A DNA stretch of 10,827 nucleotides. Origin: an uncultured Selenomonadales bacterium (GTDB lineage: Bacteria; Bacillota; Negativicutes; Selenomonadales; Selenomonadaceae). A program made the position numbers and the translations under genes. Location: positions 1-10,827 of the forward strand of contig CALGGV010000279.1 in assembly GCA_937915725.1 (NCBI GenBank), given 5' to 3'. The notes under the pieces are model-generated. The model worked only from the letters and a program-made list of their open reading frames with translations, was not told where the DNA came from and did no database searches. Positions within the stretch are counted from its first letter, which is position 1. Every line of letters starts with the position of its first letter. This document shows, piece by piece, positions 6,069 to 10,827 of the stretch.

Positions 6069-6905
6069 TTAGATTAAATTTAATTTTTTGAAGGCGTTGT
6101 AAAGTCCGTCGTCCGCAACCGCGTCAGTTACCATATCCGCCATAGCTTTAATTTCTTCGCCGCCGCTTGCAACCGCCACGCCAATTTCACAGTACTCAAG
6201 CATTGGAATATCAACTTTTGCATCGCCAAAAGCGATTGTGTCTTTTTTGTCTGCGCCGAGATATTTTAACAAAACGTCGATAGCGTGCGCCTTTGTGATA
6301 TTTTCAACGCCAACATCGCCGAAAAGCGCAGTTTCGCCCGCGCCGCCCCATGTTCCAACTTTCAAATTTGGAAATTCTTTCACTGCGTCCAGATAATCTT
6401 GATAACTTTCCAAAATAAAGCTTACTTTGTTTAAATCGTCACGGTACAAATTTTTTTCGCCGAAAATCATTTCAGGAAAAACATCACGAATTTTTAAACT
6501 TCTTGCATTGTCTTTGCCCTTGCGTGCGGAATATTCTTGAATGATAGGCTCGCCGCGCGTCTCAAAATTTTCACTTGCAAAAAGTCCGGCGTTACTTTCA
6601 AGATAAAATTCAAGCTTGCGGCTGTGCAACCAGTCAACAATATGTTTGGCATCTTCAGCAGAAATAACTTGATGCATAATTACTTTGCCGTCTGATTCAA
6701 CGTAAGAGCCGTTTCCGCCAATCATTCCATCAAGCCCAATATCCCAAATATAATCGTAAACTTCAGCGCGGCTGCGCCCCGTGCAAATGTAAACTTTGTG
6801 CCCGTTTTTGCGCGCGGTACGAATTGCCTCAGTTGCTGACGGCGGCAAAATATTTTCATAGGTTAAAAGCGTGCCGTCCACGTCGATAAAAATAACTTTT
6901 GACAT
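6069..6905 (-). CDS. Cof-type HAD-IIB family phosphatase
   Basis: A 278-residue cytoplasmic haloacid-dehalogenase-superfamily hydrolase, probably a Mg-dependent phosphatase acting on sugar phosphates or similar small metabolites; the substrate cannot be read from the sequence. Motif I is FIDVDGT (6-12), with Asp8 the expected nucleophile and Asp10 the acid/base. Motif II is CTGRS (41-45). Lys205 in TKAHAID fits motif III. Motif IV is GDAKVD (227-232), the usual GDxxxD. The large segment between motifs II and III is the C2-type cap of the IIB class. Length is normal. The ribosome binding site GGGGG (6914-6918) overlaps the TAG stop of the upstream VOC gene, so the two genes are tightly and probably translationally coupled. 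Confidence 0.93.
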   Translation of the reverse strand: MSKVIFIDVDGTLLTYENILPPSATEAIRTARKNGHKVYICTGRSRAEVYDYIWDIGLDGMIGGNGSYVESDGKVIMHQVISAEDAKHIVDWLHSRKLEFYLESNAGLFASENFETRGEPIIQEYSARKGKDNARSLKIRDVFPEMIFGEKNLYRDDLNKVSFILESYQDYLDAVKEFPNLKVGTWGGAGETALFGDVGVENITKAHAIDVLLKYLGADKKDTIAFGDAKVDIPMLEYCEIGVAVASGGEEIKAMADMVTDAVADDGLYNAFKKLNLI

Positions 6906-6917
6906 AAAAATTTCCCC

Positions 6918-7301
6918 CTAAATAGTAATTTCAATTTGATTATTTTCAAAGGCAACAACGCAACTTTCGTAATAGCCATCGCCGGTTGTGCGCGGTCCGC
7001 TGATAACTTCGTAGCCGTCATTTTTGAGTTGCAAAGTCAAGGCGTCAACTTTTTCCTTACTGCCGACGCTGAACGCCAAATGTATAAAGCCGGTACGATT
7101 CAAAGTTTTTGGAGCGTCATCCATTTCCGGTTTGTTCATAATTTCCAAGCGTGCGCCGTCGTCAAAACTTAAAAAGTATGATTTAAAATTTGTGCGCGGG
7201 TTGTGATAAAGTTCGTTGGATTTTGCGCCAAAATATTTTATAAAAAAATTCCGTGCGCCTTCCAAGTCATTAAAATAAATTGCGGCGTGTTCAATTTTCA
7301 T
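6918..7301 (-). CDS. VOC-superfamily glyoxalase-like metalloprotein (YaeR-like)
   Basis: A 127-residue single-domain protein with two beta-alpha-beta-beta-beta modules. His5 (IEHAAIY), Glu53 (RLEIMN), His74 (FIHLAFS) and Glu124 (IEITI) occupy the four metal-ligand positions of glyoxalase I-type enzymes, so metal binding is expected. The segment GPRTTGDGYYES (102-113) resembles the YaeR/SMU1112c branch of the family. The reaction could be a lyase, isomerase or dioxygenase step, and I would not name a substrate. It is first in an operon with the HAD phosphatase (gap of 12 bases). AAGGAAGGAA (7311-7320) is 9 bases before the ATG. Confidence 0.9.
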   Translation of the reverse strand: MKIEHAAIYFNDLEGARNFFIKYFGAKSNELYHNPRTNFKSYFLSFDDGARLEIMNKPEMDDAPKTLNRTGFIHLAFSVGSKEKVDALTLQLKNDGYEVISGPRTTGDGYYESCVVAFENNQIEITI

Positions 7302-7337
7302 AAAAAAATTTTCCTTCCTTGTTTTATAATTTCTGAT

Positions 7338-7346
7338 ATTGTATCA
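7338..7346 (-). promoter_or_regulatory. Possible extended -10 promoter of the VOC-HAD operon
   Basis: On the minus strand this reads TG-A-TACAAT, an extended -10 element one base from consensus. The predicted start near 7331 leaves a leader of about 30 bases containing the AAGGAAGGAA ribosome binding site. The -35 region (CAGAAT) is poor, as is common with extended -10 promoters. Confidence 0.45.
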
Positions 7347-7364
7347 TTGCGGCAGAAAAAATTC

Positions 7365-7381
7365 TGTAAATATTTTTTACA
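7365..7381. promoter_or_regulatory. Perfect dyad, candidate operator between divergent genes
   Basis: TGTAAA (7365-7370) and TTTACA (7376-7381) form a perfect 6-bp inverted repeat around TATTT. It lies 33 bases before the AraC-type regulator gene and just upstream of the possible VOC-HAD -10 element, where it could affect both directions. The region is AT-rich, so chance is possible. Confidence 0.4.
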
Positions 7382-7414
7382 AATCAGCAAAAATTTTTTT
7401 TAGGGGCGTTCGAT

Positions 7415-8302
7415 ATGAATTTGAGCGTTATGGAAGATTTTTCAGAAATTATCAACTACGAAAATTTAAATTTGCCGTTGTATATTTCACGCGGGCAGCT
7501 GTCAAATTTTTCAAATATGAAGGCGTTGGGGCATTGGCATGACGATTTTGAAATTGTTTTGGCGTTGCAAGGAAAAGTTTCATATGACGTGAACGGCAAA
7601 AAATTTCTCCTGCGCGCGGGCGATGCATTGGTTATAAATTCTCAACAAATGCACTATCCATATTCTGCGGACGGTACGGACGGCGAATATTTGTGCGTTT
7701 TGTTTCAGCCGCAAATTTTGACCGGCAATAAATTTATTGTTGAAAAATATATTTTGCCAATATTGCAACCTCCATATATCACAGAAAAATTTTTTCAACG
7801 TAGCAAAGATGAGAATCACGCAGTTTTGGCGGCGATTGATAAATTTTTGGAAATTCCGCAGGTTGCAGGTTACGAATTTGAATTTTTAAGTTGTGCGTTA
7901 AATTTTTGGTCGCAATGGTTTAAATTTTTGAACAGGGAGCCGCTAATTTCTTACCAAAATATTAACAGCGGTATTGAAATTCAAAAACGAATGGTAAATT
8001 TTATCTATCAAAATTACCAAAAAAAAATCAGCCTTGACGAAATAGCCAAAGCCGGAAATGTTTGCAAAAGTGTCTGTTGCAAAATGTTCAAAGAATATCT
8101 AGGCAAGACTCCGATTGATTTTTTGAATAGTTACAGGATTCAAATTGCCACGAAATTTATCAACGATTCAAAGTTGAGTATTACCGAAATTGCGTTTAAT
8201 TGCGGTTTTAGTTCGCCGAGTTATTTTGCGGCAATTTTTTTTAAATTGAAAGGTTGCACGCCTAAAGAATATCGCAATTTGCAAAAAAATTTTTCTGCGT
8301 GA
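7415..8302 (+). CDS. AraC-family transcriptional regulator with N-terminal cupin domain
   Basis: A 295-residue DNA-binding regulator. The N-terminal cupin (about 35-100) shows the usual GHWHDDFEIVLALQG start and LRAGDALVINSQQMH (66-80), a fold that typically senses a small ligand. The C-terminal AraC domain (about 190-290) contains two helix-turn-helix units: SLDEIAKAGNVCKSVCCKMF (206-225) and SITEIAFNCGFSSPSYFAAI (255-274). The family signature ends in GCTPKEYR. A Cys cluster in the first HTH (Cys217, Cys221, Cys222) is unusual. AGGGG (7402-7406) lies 8 bases before the ATG. It is divergent from the VOC-HAD operon with 113 bases between them, which makes that operon its most likely target; this is inferred from position alone. 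Its TGA stop directly abuts the stop of the convergent gene. Confidence 0.95.
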   Translation: MNLSVMEDFSEIINYENLNLPLYISRGQLSNFSNMKALGHWHDDFEIVLALQGKVSYDVNGKKFLLRAGDALVINSQQMHYPYSADGTDGEYLCVLFQPQILTGNKFIVEKYILPILQPPYITEKFFQRSKDENHAVLAAIDKFLEIPQVAGYEFEFLSCALNFWSQWFKFLNREPLISYQNINSGIEIQKRMVNFIYQNYQKKISLDEIAKAGNVCKSVCCKMFKEYLGKTPIDFLNSYRIQIATKFINDSKLSITEIAFNCGFSSPSYFAAIFFKLKGCTPKEYRNLQKNFSA

Positions 8303-8953
8303 TTATTTTTTCTTTTTCTTAGATTGAGTATCTTCAGATTCCGGCGGCATTGAAAGATCTGTAGCGTCGCGGTAAGTTGCAACGGATTTTCTGTAGTCAA
8401 TTAAATTATCTTCGTTAAAATCTGAAGTTATGAGTTGAATTGAAATGCAACGCCCACTTCTACTGCGAAAATAAGTAAAAGCCGTTTGTTCATCAGCAAT
8501 GAGTGTACCTACAACTTCGCCGTTTTCGTCTTTCTGTTCAATTTCTTTTGCGGTGATTAAAACAATACCTTTATTTTCTACACCTTTGCTATTTTTGGAA
8601 ACTGTTTCAAGTCCGACGAATTCATAGGCGTTATCTTCTTTTTGCTTTTCAATGTAAGCATCGATAATTTTTTTCTTGTCTTTGTTAAAGTCCGGAACTT
8701 TATTAGTATCGAAGGCGTCAAGCATAATTTGATAGCCGAAAATAATTTTCATACCGTCATTGGCGAAAACTAAAAGTTCGCCGCGCTGTTTTGGGTCTTC
8801 AAAAGGATTAACAACAACAATGGGCTTTACCGGACAAATTATTTTAAAGCCGTAGACTTGACTTTCATATTCATAATATTCATTTTCGGCGGCGAATGCA
8901 GTTGCCGTCATCAAAGTAAAAATAAAAGTCATTAATAGAAAAATTTTATGCAT
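8303..8953 (-). CDS. Exported protein of unknown function
   Basis: A 216-residue protein I cannot assign to a function. It begins with a signal peptide (MHK, hydrophobic core IFLLMTFIFTLMTATAF, likely cleavage around AFAA-EN, residues 20-23). The mature part starts YEYESQVYGFKIICP and is mixed alpha/beta in character, with GMKIIFGYQIMLDAFD (67-82), and it ends in a charged tail with five lysines. I recall similar Negativicutes proteins that open with a YGFxIxCP motif. There is no lipobox and no second membrane segment, so a periplasmic or released protein is most likely. GGAG is 11 bases before the ATG, a somewhat long spacing. It follows pncC by 18 bases and is probably co-transcribed with rimO and pncC. 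Confidence 0.8.
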   Translation of the reverse strand: MHKIFLLMTFIFTLMTATAFAAENEYYEYESQVYGFKIICPVKPIVVVNPFEDPKQRGELLVFANDGMKIIFGYQIMLDAFDTNKVPDFNKDKKKIIDAYIEKQKEDNAYEFVGLETVSKNSKGVENKGIVLITAKEIEQKDENGEVVGTLIADEQTAFTYFRSRSGRCISIQLITSDFNEDNLIDYRKSVATYRDATDLSMPPESEDTQSKKKKK

Positions 8954-8971
8954 AAAATTTTCAACTCCAAA

Positions 8972-9448
8972 TTAAAAATTTTTATCAAGCGTTAGGTAAA
9001 CTTGAATTAAAACCAGTGCTGCCTCAACGGCTTTTTCTTTAACTTCGGTACGAGTTCCCTTAAATATAAATTTTTGAACTCTATCGCCGTTTGGACCGCT
9101 AATCCCAATGTAAACAGTCCCTACAGGTTTTTCAGCAGTGCCGCCGGTGGGTCCTGCAATTCCCGTGATACTTACTCCAACATCAGTATTTAAAATTTTT
9201 CTGACATTTTCAGCCATTTCTTTTGCAGTTTGACTGCTTACCGCGCCGAAATTTTTTAAAGTTTCTTCATTTACGTGCAGGATATTAATTTTAATTTCGT
9301 TTGCATAGGCAACAACCGCGCCTTTAACGTAAGCTGAACTTCCGGAAATATTTGTTAATCTGTCAGTTAAAAGCCCGCCGCTGCAACTTTCTGCACAGGC
9401 GATTGTTAATTTTTTTTCTGTAAGCAATGCGCCAATTTCTATTTCCAT
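8972..9448 (-). CDS. pncC: Nicotinamide-nucleotide amidase PncC (stand-alone CinA C-terminal domain)
   Basis: PncC deamidates nicotinamide mononucleotide to nicotinate mononucleotide in the pyridine nucleotide salvage cycle, in the cytoplasm. The protein is a single CinA-C domain of 158 residues, like the E. coli stand-alone form, with no N-terminal CinA (COG1058) domain. Conserved blocks are AESCSGG (19-25), GAVVAYAN (43-50), TGIAGPTGG (95-103) and KPVGTVYIG (107-115). I chose the ATG at 9448 because AAGGTG (9455-9460) lies 6 bases before it. An in-frame GTG at 9457 would overlap that ribosome binding site. It lies 47 bases downstream of rimO, across the heptamer array. Many Firmicutes have a full-length cinA next to recA in a similar neighbourhood. 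Confidence 0.92.
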   Translation of the reverse strand: MEIEIGALLTEKKLTIACAESCSGGLLTDRLTNISGSSAYVKGAVVAYANEIKINILHVNEETLKNFGAVSSQTAKEMAENVRKILNTDVGVSITGIAGPTGGTAEKPVGTVYIGISGPNGDRVQKFIFKGTRTEVKEKAVEAALVLIQVYLTLDKNF

Positions 9449-9460
9449 AATGTACACCTT

Positions 9461-9502
9461 CTAATCCTTAATCCCTAATCCCTAACCCTTAATCCTTAGC
9501 CC
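9461..9502 (-). repeat. Six phased heptamers between rimO and pncC
   Basis: Forward-strand units are CTAATCC, TTAATCC, CTAATCC, CTAACCC, TTAATCC and TTAGCCC with no phase breaks; the coding strand reads as GGRYTAR repeats. The rimO TAA stop (9496-9498) lies inside the sixth unit, and the pncC ribosome binding site begins right after the first unit. The coding strand contains four GGG runs within about 30 bases, resembling telomeric TTAGGG sequence, so an RNA G-quadruplex is possible. Confidence 0.85.
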
Positions 9503-10827
9503 TTAATTTTTTCGGCGGCTAAATCGTAAACAAAACCATCAAGAATTTTTACGCGCACAATATCGCCGGCTTTACTTTTCCAATCATTTTCAATATAAAT
9601 TTGTCCGTCAACTTCGGGAGCCTCGCGGTAGGAGCGTCCCTCCACAACTTCGGCAACTTCAGCATCTCTACCTTCAATTAAAACTTCAAATTCTTTGCCG
9701 CGTAAACTTTCATTGACTTCCTGCGAAATTAAACTTTGAATGCTCATCAATTCGTGGTAGCGTTCCTGTGCAACTTCCTCTGAAATTTGATTTTCCATTG
9801 TAAAGGCGGGCGTATCTTCTTCAGGCGAATAAACAAAAACTCCAACTTTATCAAGGCGTTGTTCAATTAAAAAATTTTTCAGTTCTTCAAATTCACTTTC
9901 AGTTTCGCCGGGATAACCTACAATAAAAGTTGAACGAATTGAAACGCCGGGAATTTTTTCGCGCAGTTTCTTTAAAAGATTTTCGATAGAGGCGCGGGTA
10001 TCCGGTCTGTGCATACGTTTTAAAACTGTGTCTGCGGCGTGTTGTAAAGGTAAATCAACATAGTTGCAAATTTTCGGCTCGCTTGCAATTAAATCAATCA
10101 ATTCATCTGTAAAACTTTGCGGATAAGAATACAAAATTCTAATCCAGTGAATTTTTTTGACTTTGACAAGTTCCCGCAATAAATCACAAAGTTTAACTTC
10201 GCCGTATAAATCCCGCCCGTAATTTGTGGAATCCTGTGCGATAAGGTTAATTTCTTTGACGCCGTTTTCAGCAAGTCTTTCAACTTCAGCTTTAATATCT
10301 TCGATAGGGCGTGAAACTTGCCGCCCGCGAATTAAAGGAATAGCACAAAAAGCACAGCGATGATCGCAACCTTCAGCAATTTTAACGTAAGCAGTATAAT
10401 TTGGCGTGGTAAGAATACGCGGAGTTTTTGCGCTGTAAATAATTTTTTCTTCGCCAATTAAAATGACGCGGTTACCTTTCAAAGTTTCTTCGATAACTTC
10501 AATAATTTTGTTCCAAGCGGTAGTTCCAACTATTGCATCAACTTCCGGCATTTCGTCCAAAAGTTCCTGTCTGTATCTTTGCCCTAAACAACCTGCAACG
10601 ATTAAGGCGCGGCAATTCCCGTTTTCTTTGTAATCGGCAAGATTTAAAATCGTGGTAATTGATTCTTCCTTAGCTGAAGTTATAAACGCGCAAGTATTTA
10701 CAATCAAAACTTCAGCATCTGCAGGATTAGGCGTAATTGTCAAGCCGTGTTTTTGCATAATCCCCAGCATTACTTCAGTATCGACAAGATTTTTTGCGCA
10801 ACCTAAGCTGATTATTCCAACTTTCAA
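9496..10827 (-). CDS. rimO: Ribosomal protein S12 methylthiotransferase RimO
   Basis: RimO is a radical-SAM enzyme that methylthiolates the conserved aspartate of ribosomal protein S12. At 443 residues it is the normal length. The N-terminal domain carries Cys10, Cys46 and Cys80 for the auxiliary iron-sulfur cluster. The radical-SAM motif CDHRCAFC gives Cys154, Cys158 and Cys161. AIPLIRGRQVSR (162-173) and SYREAPEVDGQIYI (399-412, in the C-terminal TRAM domain of about 375-440) favour RimO over the tRNA enzyme MiaB. The first codon is TTG at the very edge of the window. Homologues start with the same KVGIISLGCAKN stretch, so the gene is probably complete, but its ribosome binding site and promoter lie outside. 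It heads a likely rimO-pncC-exported protein operon, and its last codons and stop lie in a heptamer repeat. Confidence 0.95.
   Translation of the reverse strand: MKVGIISLGCAKNLVDTEVMLGIMQKHGLTITPNPADAEVLIVNTCAFITSAKEESITTILNLADYKENGNCRALIVAGCLGQRYRQELLDEMPEVDAIVGTTAWNKIIEVIEETLKGNRVILIGEEKIIYSAKTPRILTTPNYTAYVKIAEGCDHRCAFCAIPLIRGRQVSRPIEDIKAEVERLAENGVKEINLIAQDSTNYGRDLYGEVKLCDLLRELVKVKKIHWIRILYSYPQSFTDELIDLIASEPKICNYVDLPLQHAADTVLKRMHRPDTRASIENLLKKLREKIPGVSIRSTFIVGYPGETESEFEELKNFLIEQRLDKVGVFVYSPEEDTPAFTMENQISEEVAQERYHELMSIQSLISQEVNESLRGKEFEVLIEGRDAEVAEVVEGRSYREAPEVDGQIYIENDWKSKAGDIVRVKILDGFVYDLAAEKIKG

Noticed and set aside
9455..9457. GTG as the pncC start, adding three residues
   Set aside because: The GTG is part of the AAGGTG ribosome binding site itself, which is correctly spaced (6 bases) for the ATG at 9448.
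9461..9510. True telomere or replicon end
   Set aside because: The array is only 42 bases, lies between two co-directional genes with normal sequence on both sides, and has no hairpin end; the likeness to TTAGGG is only of unit composition.

Overview
The window looks like chromosomal DNA of an AT-rich Firmicutes-type bacterium, most likely of the class Negativicutes. The evidence is the topA-slot/trmFO/hslV/hslU gene order (a Firmicutes arrangement), the rimO-pncC pair, strong AAGGAG-type ribosome binding sites, frequent TTG starts, and two small exported proteins of a kind I associate with Negativicutes. The lineage is an inference. I see no phage, insertion sequence, CRISPR, tRNA or rRNA.

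Region 1 (1-5220, + strand) is a housekeeping operon. It opens with an exact-consensus sigma-70/sigma-A promoter (TTGACA, 17 bases, TATAAT). The first gene encodes a shortened, divergent relative of DNA topoisomerase I. Its Toprim acidic pair is changed to Asn-x-Asn, and Phe aligns where the DNA-cleaving Tyr should be, yet three zinc ribbons are kept. It is followed by trmFO (tRNA m5U54 methylation), hslV and hslU (a two-component ATP-dependent protease).

Region 2 (5221-5607) is a 190-bp tandem duplication. It carries two copies of a bidirectional terminator and a broken second copy of the 3' end of the convergent gene.

Region 3 (5495-7301, - strand) holds a VOC/glyoxalase-like metalloprotein gene and a Cof-type HAD phosphatase gene in one operon, then a small exported protein gene. 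An AraC-family regulator (7415-8302, +) is divergent from this operon and is a candidate for its control. The shared intergenic region contains a perfect dyad.

Region 4 (8303-10827, - strand) runs rimO (ribosomal protein S12 methylthiotransferase), pncC (nicotinamide-nucleotide amidase), then an unrecognised exported protein. The regulator gene and this last gene meet tail to tail with no base between their stop codons.

The operon gaps contain degenerate tandem heptamers, consensus close to GGRNTAR on the coding strand. They lie just after, or include, the stop codon of the upstream gene and end before the next ribosome binding site. The clearest array has six phased units between rimO and pncC. 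The two observations most worth following are the apparently catalytically dead TopA-like protein in the topA position and this heptamer family.
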